Shown here one piece after another: positions 52,386-64,000 of a DNA stretch of 64,000 nucleotides. Source of the stretch: Rotaria socialis. Its lineage: Eukaryota; Rotifera; Eurotatoria; Philodinida; Philodinidae. The number at the start of each line of letters is the position of its first letter. Position 1 is the first letter of the stretch. Under the pieces are notes generated by a model. The model made no database searches. It had not been told where the DNA came from and saw only the letters and a program-made list of their open reading frames with translations. Position numbers and translations under genes: made by a program. The DNA lies in contig CAJNYU010000502.1 in NCBI GenBank assembly GCA_905331475.1, positions 124,001 to 188,000 on the forward strand, given 5' to 3'.

Positions 52386-52548
52386 TCTAGAGAAAAAAGA
52401 AATTATGCGGGAAAAAAGAAAGAATAATGCACTACCATCAATCGGGTTCTGACGCCACCACTTTTATCAGCGCTTTTTTCTTTTTCTTATTCTTCTCCCA
52501 CACACATAGATTCTGTTGCGTTAGTATCTTGCTATACTGTAGTTGTCG

Positions 52549-52802
52549 CAAGGGGGGAAAAGCTGATTCTGGTGATTCCATTGATTCCAAGTGATTCCGT
52601 TGATTCCGCATGATTCTAATGCTCTGGATTCAGCTGTTTTCATCTTGATTACAATTAGTTTTTCATTCTGAACACGAATCTGATATTGGTTTTTGTTTAG
52701 TCATAAAAAAATCAAAGAGAAAACAATTGATTTTATAGTACTGGAATCACACAGAATCAATGGAATCACTCGGAAGCAATGAAATCAGCTTTTCCCCCAT
52801 TG
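52549..52802. mobile_element. 254-bp hAT-type MITE with perfect 8-bp TSD, in the PHM promoter region
   Basis: The left end CAAGGGGGGAAAAGCTGATT and right end AATCAGCTTTTCCCCCATTG are inverted. AGTTGTCG is duplicated exactly at 52541-52548 and 52803-52810. Both arms carry short-period TGATTCC/GGAATCA repeats. It sits about 160 bp upstream of the PHM start codon. Its terminus matches the 79-bp MITE at 9371-9449. Confidence 0.9.
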
Positions 52803-52810
52803 AGTTGTCG

Positions 52811-55800
52811 TTACCAACGAACCGTACAAGAAAATTTGGAAAAAAAGGAAATAAGATTTGAAAAGTTGTTTTTCTCAAGTTTATATAGCAATAAAAACAA
52901 ATTCGCAACAAAATTTTCTTTGACAAATATCAAGTCAATACCATACCGTCAATATCATCTATGATTTGACAAGAAAACATTGAAAGTTATCATAAAAAAC
53001 ATTTCTATAATTATTCCATATACGTTTCATCAAAGAAAATGAATAACTAATTATATCTATGAAAAGAATAATACGAATTCTGTGGAATAGAATATACCTC
53101 ATATGAGAAACATTTCTTTTCACCAACAATAAACAGTGTCATACGAAATTTTTTAGTGCTGCTGATTTTGATACAGTCACTCAAATCTTTTTAAAATTTT
53201 AAATATTTCAGTAATTATAAGTTTTGTTTTAACCTGTTAACTTCTTGGCTAGTATTTTAAAAATGATTTCGAAAATGCTTTCTAAATCTTGAACAGTTGA
53301 AGAGTAACTGAACAGTGTTGTATTCAACGTTCATTGGCACAATTTAGTTAATTAGTTATACTATTTCCTATAGAACAACCGATCGGATAAGATACAACTT
53401 GCGCTCGATTATTATATTGCCCATAATTATGAGTCATAAATACTATAAAGATGTATCGATATTGATAACTTAGCTTTTTTTCTGAATCATAACTACTATT
53501 TTCCGGATTTCTTATTGAAAGTAATCATTAATTATTAATATAATCTTTTTAATTATGGAATTCGAAGTATGATTCATTAAAACAGACAATCCCATTGTGA
53601 AATCATTGACGATTATTCTAAATATGGCCAGCAGACAATTTCTATAATACACATGGCTCATAGTTGTTATCAGAATGAAAACTATAAGGTTTGTATCATC
53701 TTATACTCGATCAAGCAATAGACAAAAAATTAGAAAAAAAGTCAGATTGTACAATGGTTGGCTGGAAGTCATTAGCTAATCAATTTACTTGTACAATAAA
53801 AGATACAATAATTTCATTGTTTCTCCAAAACTAATTAAGTATGCTAGACATTGTTTTGATGACACTTGATCAAAATACTCAACTATTGATTAATTGTCAT
53901 AAGACTTTTGAATATTTGCTGATTAGAAAATTCAACAATGAGTTTTTTTTCTTAAAAATGTTTTTCAACATAATAATTTTTGGTTGCTTCATTAATTTAT
54001 CTGAATAGTTTAGGATTCCTTTGCATTTTATTTACTATAATGATCGAAAAAGATCGTTTTCTCTTTTTATTGATTAAAACAGAACAAATATGCTTAGACA
54101 ATGTTGGTTCTTTTGTAAAATATGTCTAGTTCTTCATATGGTATACTTTGACTGCAGCTTCCTTTTTTTTCGTCTAACATTCAATAAATAGACATTACTT
54201 GTCATATTTGACTAAGACGTGAAAGAAATAATGAAATTCATACATCCTTATTTTTTTTTAAATCTGATTCATGTTTTTTATAGTTTAATACGTTTTTGAT
54301 TTTGTTTTATTTATTTTTCGTTACTATATCAACTCTGTTGATTCGACAAAGACGATTGAGATTGTATATTTGACAAGATCTAACACAACACAATGTGCGA
54401 AAGCTGAGTTGAAATATTGAATGGAATTTCAAAGATGCAATGCTCTCCAACGAAATTGACATAATAATTTGACTTGAACATTTGCCTTTTCTCTCTTTTT
54501 TTTTCTTTCTTGTTTCTTTCGATGCTTTCGCCACTACGCGAAGTATCACATTGCAAAATACACTTTCGACCGTGCCATGAAGAACAAAAGTATTTCAATG
54601 ACAGCTTTCAATCAAACTAGTCAGAGAAAAAAGGAAAAAGAGAAAAAAAAAATGCTAATTTATCGCTCAATCATCAACATTCTAAAAGAAACACAAACTC
54701 TACACGGCATTAAACTCTTTACCTATTCTATTGAAGCTTCTTTTTTGTGTTTCTTTTTCTTTGTCATATGTAAAACGAACGAGAAGAAAAAAGGGAACTC
54801 ATTAAATTTCAATCGAGTCGAGCACCTACAATAGACAAGTCTATGCACTGATCATGCCAGCGGATGTTGTAACGCTGAGAAGAAAGAAAGAGAAAATATA
54901 TATTTAATGCATTAATGGTATTCAATTCTTTGTTTTCTTATTTAATTGATAATAGAATGCGAATTCTATCTCGTTTAAGCAATATATGGAGGTAAATTTT
55001 CTTTTTATATTTTCTACTGCTTTTTCAATGAAATAACATCAACGAGTTTACATATCAAAGTCAACTAAAATATAATATTTGACCGAATGCAATGTATTCA
55101 TAAACGGGTTGCACTTAAAAAATCAATGTGTTCGGTTCTTTTAACAGTTTCAGTGCCATTCTATATAGAAATAAAGGAGAAGGAGAGAAGAAAGGTAAAC
55201 ATGGTTTGGTACGAACACGAGAACAATTTCGTGTGAAAAAAGAGTAACAGTGTTTTACTTCTAGTGTTGCTTTTTCGCGGAGATGAGTATAGCTGTGAGA
55301 GAAACATAAAAATCAACTAGTTTTTCTTTAAAAATCTATCGAATTTATAGAACAAAATCAATATGTAAATTGATAATCTTATTTCATATCTAAATTTCTG
55401 ATCTATTTGAGAAATAAAATAATTCATTTCAAATTGTATCACTTCTTTTTTTCATGCAATTTTTCAATATTTCACCGTTGTGATTAAAATTTATATGTAG
55501 AAAAGTTACATAAATGCAAAAACAAAATCACATTAGAATAGGTATTTAAATTTATAGAAAACAGCTATTCTCGCAACTTTTGTATTGACATTTTTTGAAA
55601 ACAAAGTTATTAAGAAGAAGCTGTTCAAGACTTTCATTAATAACAGAAGCTATGCACTATTACTTGTTCTCTGTTCTTTTGAACATGGATGATTCACAGG
55701 TTTCATTTATTTTTATTGAGCTAGAAACATTTATTCTATCATGAACAGTATGCTTCAATAGACTGAATTTTTCTTTTCAATTTTTGAAAGTATTACGAAT

Positions 55801-55877
55801 ATTTTTTTATAATTTTTTATATTTTAATAAAAGATTATTTTTAGATTTTAATATTTGACAACTAATGATCAATTCTA
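52811..55877. other. Intergenic between divergent PHM and hexosaminidase D genes
   Basis: About 3 kb, AT-rich. Open frames near 54307-54834 are low-complexity (Lys/Glu/Phe-rich) and unsupported. No bounded repeat seen. Confidence 0.5.
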
Positions 55878-58800
55878 ATGTTACCTATTCGTCAATTAAG
55901 TGCACTGTTATCGAGAATATTTTTTGTCTTGATTCTTCTTTCCACATCTTTCTTGATTATAAAAGGTTTTACAAAATATTTTCATAAAAAGTCTGCTAGT
56001 TATCAGTTTCGACCAGCTGAAAATAATTTATTAAAACAATTTGACGTTGATCATGAACATAACAATAATGTAAAATCTCACGATGCCATACGTGAAGTAA
56101 ACCTTAAAAAATGGCTGAATTGTGATACATATTCTCTTTATAGGAATTGCATACTGTATATTCTGAACCAATTCAGCATGTTTCAACATTTGAAAGACGT
56201 CTTTTACTTCAGACAAATAGTTCATCGCCATTTGAACCTACTAATATAGCTAATAAACTGATATCAGTTTATGTTCACTTTGATTTAAAAGGTGCAGCAC
56301 CTAAAATATCTTATTTTGAACAACTATTCCCATTATTACACAGATTGGGTGCAAATGGAATATGCATGGAATATGAAGATATGTTTCCGTTCGACGGTAT
56401 CGTCAATAATATCAAACATAAACAAGCTTATACCAAGAATGATATTGAAAAAATCAATCAATTAGCAAAAGATAATCATTTGGATATTATGCCTCTATTA
56501 CAAACTTATGGTGAGTCATATTATCAGCCTAAAGAATATTATTAAAAAAAATGTTTCAGTTAGATCTTGAGAAAAATGTTATATATATATATATATATAT
56601 ATAAATGTAGATATATGAACAAAAAGTTTTTTTTTTCTATAAGTATCAATTACTTTACTAATGAAAACTTGATATCTTCGCCTATCATTTCGGTGAGATT
56701 ATATTTATGGAGGAAAAAAGGAAATTTTAGGAACACGTTGACATTTTATATGCTATTGATTTAGCAGTAAAACTTAAAAAACATCTTCTCGTTTTTGTGT
56801 ACTCAAAAAAGTGAGTACACTCTAGAATCGGCCAGTGTGTCCGTCCGGCCGTCCGTTTACACGATAACTCTCGAAAGGAGAGTTAGATCATGATGACATT
56901 TTCTACACAGTNACGCCTGTATTTTCTCCTTGCAATTTAGTGACAAGGGATTATCTTGATGAGATCTATGTCTTATAGAAAAAAAAAGTTAATATACCTT
57001 TTCACTTTTTGAAGTACACATAACACTCGGATTTAAATCCGAGGTTTTCGCATTTATTTTCAATTTGTACAACTCTATTCGATTTTTATTTCATTGCTGA
57101 AATATTTGTCTGCATATAAAAAGTAGTCGTGATTATAGTATGGATATGGATTAGACTCTTAATAGGTATTTCTTTAATACTAGCCAGGTGAATTCTTATA
57201 TTTTTTTTAATGCTCACATAAGTGATCTTTCAAAATCAACAAGATGATTTCCCATCATAAAAATGAAGTCAACTAGATATATAGATAAATAAAATTTGTC
57301 TAGGTCAACAAAAATATCCCTAATTGTTTGTTCGATACATACTTGAATTTTACAAATAGATTTACAAAAAACATCCATATACGTATACGGTTAAAATTCC
57401 ACTACCATATCGATAGTGTATTTTAAATGAAAGCAAGCAGTAATTATCAATTAAAAACATTTTATTACGATATTATGTAAACTAGAACTGAAATTTCTAT
57501 ATTTACCTTTTATAATAGGTCATTTGGAATTTCTATTAAAATTGAAAGAATTCAGTGATTTACGTGAAAATCCAAAATATCCTCAAGTAATAACTCCTTG
57601 TATAAATAGAACATATTCCATATTATTTGCTATGATCGATCAATATTTAAACTTACATCCACATATGCGTTTATTTCACATTGGTCACGATGAAGTTTAT
57701 TATTTTTTAACAAATCCAGCATGTGAAGAATTTCAACGTTTAACTGGTGTTAGTACTCAACATGAATTATTTGCATATCATCTTAGTATAATTGCTAATT
57801 ATATCCGAGAAAAAAATCCTAATCTATCATTATTTGTTTGGCATGATGTTTTACAAAATTTAAACATTAACATCTTAAAAAAATATCAGCTAATGAATGT
57901 AATCAATCCTATTGTATGGTCATATAGAGAAGATATAAGTGTTGAAGGGTTCATTGTTGGTTCACAAGCAAATCTCTTTGGACAATTCAAGAGTTTATGG
58001 GGAGCTTCAGCATTTAAAGGCGCAACTGATGAAATTGCAACTATCAGTGATGTTAAACATTATTATGAAAGTAAAACAATAAAAAACGAAAAGATTTTGA
58101 GAATTAATTTTAATTAAATTTATGTAGATCAAGTGTCGTGGATTCAACAATTGAATTCATATATACCAACAAAGTGGAAAAACTTCGATGGAGTTATGCT
58201 AACTGGTTGGTCACGATATGATCATTTTCTGTCATTATGTGAACTACTACCATATTCGATTCCAGCAATGGCTTTTTCATTAGCTGCTTGGAAAGAACCC
58301 TTTAAAAGTCTTCCGAGAGCCAGTCTTTATTCAAATAGCCAATTAAAAGAATATATTGGCAAACAACTCCAATGTTCATCAAGTATTCATTTAAATATTC
58401 AAGAACATGCAAATAAATTGATTCCAAAGTAAATTCATGGTGCTTTATCGAACGTGTATTTTGAAAGTCATTAAATTTATTTAGATGTAAATTTCCAGGT
58501 GCTGCTATTTACGAATCAATGATTTTTCTTGTTCAGCTTTGGATTAAAGTTGAAGAAGTTGAATCTTTTGTAAATAGATTTGTTACCGATCTTCATGTCA
58601 AATATAATTATATTCATCTTAAACGTGGTGAAGAGTGTTTAGATAAATTAACACCAATTATGAATTTATTAAAAAAATTTATTAAATCGTTTCAAAAATC
58701 AATGGATGAAGTATTTTCAGTACAAGTTGCTATTGAATGGTTAGAAACTTATTTCATGAAGCGTTATCGTTTAATTAATCAAAAGTATGAGTTTATTCGA

Positions 58801-58887
58801 CGTGCAGTGCAAGAGCAAAGATCATGGTTGCCTAGACCGATACCAGATACTGATAAAATTCATATTATCGAGAAAAATAAAAGATAG
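55878..58887 (+). CDS. HEXD: Hexosaminidase D (GH20 family)
   Basis: Five exons: 55878-56096, 56144-56510, 57519-58070, 58128-58428, 58485-58887 (TAG). They total 1,623 nt (540 aa) with consistent phases. An N-terminal hydrophobic segment (residues about 8-30, [21 protein letters not shown]) looks like a signal anchor. The TIM-barrel core follows: [53 protein letters not shown] (split by the 1-kb intron), [11 protein letters not shown] with the catalytic Asp-Glu pair, and [11 protein letters not shown] then [12 protein letters not shown]. This order matches HEXD, a retaining beta-hexosaminidase acting on GalNAc/GlcNAc conjugates. A roughly 130-aa helical C-terminal extension follows the barrel. 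The third intron (56511-57518) contains a repeat. Confidence 0.93.
56788..57060. repeat. GC-richer repeat-like insert within a HEXD intron
   Basis: The block begins near GTGTACTCAAAAAAGTGAG, itself a small palindrome, then has GTCCGTCCGGCCGTCCGTTT followed by ACACGATAACTCTCGAAAGG. Its composition differs sharply from the intron around it, it includes an ambiguous base (56912), and it ends near a palindrome, CTCGGATTTAAATCCGAG. I infer a mobile-element fragment; the ends and class are undetermined. Confidence 0.5.
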
Positions 58888-60315
58888 AAACTACAAAGAT
58901 ATAGGTATGCCAGCATATTATGATGATAGTTAACCGGTGAATTTGTTTTTTTTCGCTTTTTTTTTCATTTGAGTATGCTTGATTTGATCGCAAGATTATT
59001 AATTGTATTTATAATGTTTGAAATAAAAGAATGTAAAATGATTATTCACAATTATAGTTTCATGTATTCTATAATGAGAAAGTCTTGATATATACTCATA
59101 CGGAGAAAAGCGAACGCTAGAAAGAAGAATACATTCATTTTCGATCATATTTTTTTTGTACACTGCTGTGGTTAACAAAACTTTTTATTGCTGAAAAATG
59201 ATTTCTGGTTCTTATTTGTATTGATTTGGTTTTCATTCGAGGATAATACGAATGCATTTTGAGAACTTCGGTTCGTTTGGAAATTTTATCAAAAAAATCA
59301 TTCGGTTCAAAATTCTAATAAGATCAAAATATTTTCTAAAGAAAATTTGCTGAGATAGTGTGAATTTTCTATCTATAGACAATCAACAAACGTATTTGTA
59401 CACATGTGATTATGTAAATCATAGTTTCTTTAGTGGAAAAATCTACGAATCTATGAAAAATAAATTTCATTAAGTGAATCGCGAGCCATAAAACTCAAAC
59501 ATTCAAAAGAAGATTGAATGAAGACAATTTTCCAATAGCAACATTAACTTTAAAACTCTAAATCAGAAGAAAAAAATACATCAGAACTAATTTAGATGCC
59601 ACTTTTTCGAATAATTCTCCTACTCATTCGCCGTCTTTGTTTTCAAAAACTCAATTTTTCTGACTTTATACTACAATCTAGTTATAATCATAGAATACAT
59701 TTTTTACAAACAACAAATACTGCTTAGTAAATAGTAAAAATCTCTAGAAGTTCGCTTCAATTGTGTTTGATTACAGTGAGTTTGTAGTCCTATTTTGTTA
59801 GTTTAAGTAGTTTAAACTTTTGTTTACTTTCTAAAACCAATGATGGAATAATTCGACAAATAGCCAATGCCAGTTTTGCATTCATTATTGCTATTCGATC
59901 AAGAGCTTCTCAGCTGATCAGAATTACAGCTTAACAAATAGCATTGATATTTCTTGTTGATTTTTGCAATTTTCAAATTTTATTTCGATTCTACAAACGG
60001 TTACTGCAACGTTCACTTAAAATAAATAATCCATAATTTCTATTTGTGAAGAAGTAACAACTATAAAACGGCCATGTTGTTATATTTGCACGTGTTTCAA
60101 TTCAGCAATTACCAATCTTTAGCATATTATCACAGAAAGAATATTAAAAGAGAATCTTTTTAAGAATCTGTTTCCGAAATTTAATAAAATAAGGACATTA
60201 TTTGAACATGATGTGTATTTTGGTAGAAGACATGATTTGCAGATTTATTTTATTGTATTTATACATGATGGAATCAATATAATAAGAAAAGAAAAAGAAA
60301 AATGAATATGTGAAA
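58888..60315. other. Intergenic, no feature recognised
   Basis: Convergent spacer between the HEXD gene (+) and the 7TM remnant (-). AT-rich. Confidence 0.5.
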
Positions 60316-61343
60316 TCAGTAACGATTTCTCTGAAGAATAGTTGTGAGTATTTCTTTTCGACCATTCATTAAAATTTCAATTTTCATTTTCCATCGAATC
60401 ACTCGTTGTCTGACAAGCAATGCAAAAACAAATAATAAAACAGCAAAGCAAAAAGTAATAGTAACTTCGGCAAGATAATAAACACGATATTGATAATCCG
60501 GTGGCGATGTCATACTTCGAAAGATTGTTCCTGGTAATAAACTGAATGCAACTATTGCCCAGAGCAAAATGATATGGTTAAACATATGAAATTCTTGTTT
60601 ACTTGATAATGATCTCCTGAGTACGGTCGATCTTTGCAGTTGTCCAATAAATAACGTTAATTTTATATAAACACTGACATTAATTATGGCTGGCAGAACA
60701 AATCCGATAAATAATATGTATAAATCTTAAAAAATACTCGAATTTTCTGACACAACCCACGTATAACTAGCCGGATCGAACTTGAGGTGAGGATTCCAAT
60801 AGGTAAAGTAGCATGTGAAAAGAAAAGTCAGAGCCGATTGAATTATACAAAAAGCTAATCGAATTTGATACATTTGAAAACAAATACTATGTGCGAACAT
60901 TACAGCAATCAGATGATGGATCGATTGTATGGCGAACGAATAAATGATAGCTGTTGACGCGACATTATTTATAAAATTACAAAAAAAGCTGAACCTGCGT
61001 TCTATACATAGATCAGAATGACGATCACATTGCCTAAAATTGTTAGTCGACTATAACAATTAATTTGTACAGTTTGTCAAATTTATTGAAACGTGATCTT
61101 ATATTCAAATTTCATTGAAATAGAAAGTGTAGTAACTGAATAAAATGTTATTGAAAAAACGATATTGGCAGCAAGACAATTCGATACTAATCGATATGCT
61201 CGATCCCATAGTAAAATAAATATGAATATACATCCAAGTATAATTTGACAACTTGCTATAATATTAGTAAATATATTTACGACAAAAAAACCATTGTATA
61301 TACAACGTTGTTTTATTAGACATGATCTTTGGTCAATTTAATG
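60316..61343 (-). pseudogene. Decaying orphan 7TM receptor (rhodopsin-like fold)
   Basis: The minus strand encodes hydrophobic helices in the order expected of a bdelloid orphan GPCR: FFVVNIFTNIIASCQIILGC, LLWDRAYRLVSNCLAANI and FSITFYSVTTLSI in a first block (61343-about 61095); RRFSFFCN, STAIIYSFAIQSIHHLIAVM and ALTFLFTCYFTYW in a second (61035 onward); then LYILFIGFVLPAIINVSVYI and a C-terminal pair of helices ending RNRY at 60316. Three lesions are visible: no start codon (a TAA immediately precedes the first block), a stop plus no usable donor at the join near 61090, and an in-frame TAA at about 60727-60729 between SSIF and DLYILF. Ligand unknown. It could instead be an allele of a functional gene with sequencing errors. 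Confidence 0.7.
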
Positions 61344-64000
61344 CTTAATAGGATCGATGTTCTTGACTTCTATTGGAAAAAAGAAGTCGAAGATTAGAGA
61401 CTGAAAAAAATCCATATGTGACTTCAGTTTCTATAGGGTCTAAACAAAGATTTTCTGTGTCGAAAAGTCCGATAAAGAGATCAATTTATTTTATGTAAGA
61501 ATAGGCATCTACGTTGATATCTAACTTATCTTAGAAAGAATAGTGGTACACAGCTAGTTAATAAATATACATGACGCCACTTGCTTTTTTCAATACGGAA
61601 TCATAATAAATTTTTATCTTATTTATATCCAAACTCATTCAAAAAAGAATGAGTCATCTCAATCCTAACTGTTCATCGGCATATCCAAACCAATAACCTC
61701 TCTCACTTAGAATAAACAAATTTGTAATATATAGAAATGTGTTACACTCATTTTTTTTTCAACTGAAATACGATTTTACTTATAGCTTACTTTTGATTCA
61801 TACGTAAAAATTTCAAGGCCAACGAAGTTATACAGACAACAAGATGAGTTTTCTTACGTCGACTCAGATTTTCCTATCAATCAACTATTTCGACTCATAG
61901 GATAGAAAATAGAAAATGCAAGCTCCCTAGTCGAACTTTTTTTCGCAAGCGCATGCAATTCTTGACTTTCTTGAGCAAGAAAGTCAAGCACAATGGACAC
62001 ATCTTGAGCTCAAGTTTTGGCAAGCGCATGAATAAAAAAGTTCGACTAGGACTATCAGGCCCAATCAAGAAAAAGAGAACGACATGGTTCCAAAAAGATT
62101 TACTTCAAAATTGAGGAATACAAGAGGAACTAACGGAAATTAACAATTAAAATGAAAGAGAAGACGATGTAAAACTTAAACGATCGTTTGCCAATTTTGA
62201 GTTAGAAAATTGAGTTGTCAATGGAATATGAAAAAACAATTCGACATAGATTATAGATAAATGAAACAAAACAGAAAAAAATGCTTTTCCAGAAAGTCAA
62301 AAGAACAATTTCCATTGTTTTTATAATCTATTCCAAAATTAGTTGTCTGTTAGGTGAAACAATATTTTAGAATGTTATTTAAAAGATGATATTAAAATCA
62401 GCGTAAATATTATAAAAATTGAAAACCTAAATAATTATGTACTCTAGCAACATTCGTCTAATGAGAATACTTGTTTTACATAGAATCTTTTATAAAACAT
62501 GAATAGAAGCCTGTAAAAGTAAGCTAAAACTGTATGATTGTCAATTAATACTATGATTGAAAAATGTGCATAAGAATAGCATAGATAATGTTCTTGATTC
62601 CAATCTATAGCTTTACATTATAGCATTCTATTTTGTGAAAGAATAATTCTAGAGATTTCGACAATTTCTTACAAACAGCAACAATCACAGACGTTATTGA
62701 TTAGTTTAAAACTAATGATAATAAAATAATACAAAGTGAAACATCCTTTATACGATCTTTGAATGGTCGAAACAATCAGTTTGGTTTCTAATATTTATTT
62801 AAGATCCGTTTTTGGAAAGTTGCGAAGTCTTAGTTTGTCTAGATATATAAATTGCAAAATTTAGTCATCACCAATTGAACACATTAGATGTAGTCAAGTT
62901 TTAACTGTAATTCATAAAGAAATTTATTTAATACTTCTTTTTATTAGAGTGTATAGTATTCTCAATTCATATCGAACTTTCTATTTTATACTTATGCCTC
63001 GATGATTATTTTCATTGACAAAGTAATCAATATATCAGATCATATTTAGTTTAATTAAACACTTATTAATCTCGACGGTAGATGTCGGAATTCATCACTG
63101 AATTATTATTATGATAGATTTTTCCAATTTAATTGCTTGTGCATTGCAAACACAACATTTTTAGTCAGTAACAAAATTGACTCAAGCTGCAACTTGAATC
63201 AGGATTAATGAGTTTAAAAGCTCAAATAGAAGTTTTATAATACTTGTGTCTCAATAGATGGTTGTTTTCATTTCAAACTCACAACACGATTCACAGTGCC
63301 ATATCATCGATTTAATCGTTTTACTAACTATTGTTATCTCTACTTGATTATCATGCTTCCTCTTTGCCACTTGTGCATGAAAATCGAACGTTCTATACTA
63401 TTCAATGCTTGATTACATTGTCAAGTGTTTAAATCAGAGTTGTGCCAAATGAGATTGCCAATAATAAAACTACGCAGATTTCAGCAGACAATCAGCACAC
63501 ACACTATCCTCTCACTAATATAAATGAATCTTTTTTCAAAAACAATAATCAATAATAAAAAATTTTCCAAAGAGTTGCTAAATATTAATCTATATAGTAT
63601 GATTATATCAACAAAGTCGTTTTCTTCTGATTATAATATTCGTTTTTCTATCATCACCTTCCATAAATCATGAAGAAATGGATGGCTCTTTTTTTTCTTA
63701 AATATTGTCGAAAAGACACATACAACCTATTACATATATCAATACAGATTATCAAAATACATGTGAAAAACAGACATTAACACTCGAAAAACTGAATTAA
63801 TAAATTTTCATAAGTATTATAGAAGAATCAAACATAAATAAATCAATCAACATATAAAACTGACTATCATCGTAATTTCGCGTACTTTTATGTTGCCATA
63901 AAAAAGAAAAACAGTTCATTTCATTTTTTGCTTTTTTTCCCATCCTATAGATCGAAATAAAAATAAGTGGTGAAAAAGATAAGAAATTTGTTTTATTTTT
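61344..64000. other. Intergenic to window end, one palindromic element
   Basis: AT-rich. Apart from the element at 61926-62050, no gene, RNA or repeat with clear ends could be supported. Confidence 0.5.
61926..62050. mobile_element. 125-bp palindromic MITE-like element
   Basis: The ends CCTAGTCGAACTTTTTTT and AAAAAAGTTCGACTAGG are inverted. The GCAAGCGCATG word recurs just inside both ends in direct orientation. A perfect inner hairpin (CTTGACTTTCTTG / CAAGAAAGTCAAG) lies near the left side. No target duplication was found. It is probably a small non-autonomous element. Confidence 0.65.

Noticed and set aside
54307..54834. Lys/Phe-rich frames upstream of HEXD
   Set aside because: Low complexity in AT-rich DNA and no homologous features.

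Overview
The window looks like part of an animal nuclear genome, and a bdelloid rotifer is the most likely source. It is AT-rich. Its genes carry many short introns of about 50-60 nt with GTAAGT/GTATGT-type donors. It combines families that are expanded in bdelloids: NHL-repeat proteins, arginine ADP-ribosyltransferases, DUF229 proteins and orphan 7TM receptors. The genus assignment is inference. There are no operons, CRISPR arrays, rRNAs or tRNAs that I can see. Exon boundaries were read by eye from splice signals and checked by codon phase; expect an error of 1-2 nt.

Layout. 1-1944 (+): 3' part of a DUF229/sulfatase-fold gene. 2755-3696 (-): NHL-repeat gene with an in-frame stop. 5406-6152 (-): ADP-ribosyltransferase. 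6.3-11.5 kb: an island of non-autonomous DNA transposons, comprising a 1.7-kb foldback with a 137-bp MITE nested in one arm, two small hAT-type MITEs with perfect 8-bp target duplications, and a 767-bp hAT-type foldback. 11710-21000 (-): a secreted mucin-like/SCO-spondin-like gene (TSP1, TIL, VWC and C-terminal cystine-knot domains) whose 5' end is lost in a 100-N gap. 22488-22612 (-): two orphan small exons. 23203-24238 (-): complete Rab2 gene (8 exons, 212 aa). 26461-31801 (+): ARMC4/ODAD2-type armadillo protein (10 exons, 754 aa). 33268-39888 (-): BAIAP3/Munc13-family gene (26 exons, about 1,209 aa) with a probable alternative first exon at 44020-44072. 45389-46305: composite DNA element. 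46844-47968 (-): GH16 beta-1,3-glucanase. 50405-52385 (-): peptidylglycine alpha-hydroxylating monooxygenase with a pair of mutually exclusive exons. 55878-58887 (+): hexosaminidase D (GH20). 60316-61343 (-): decaying 7TM receptor. The remaining stretches are AT-rich intergenic DNA.

Three neighbours (Rab2, BAIAP3, PHM) act in the dense-core-vesicle/neuropeptide pathway in other animals. Whether that co-location means anything is open. The most notable observations are: (i) two 65-nt homologous exons in the PHM gene, exactly one of which must be used to keep the frame; (ii) two 53-nt phase-matched first exons for BAIAP3; (iii) a MITE insertion whose empty site is preserved in the opposite arm of the same inverted repeat; (iv) abrupt reversals of strand composition inside two introns of the mucin-like gene.
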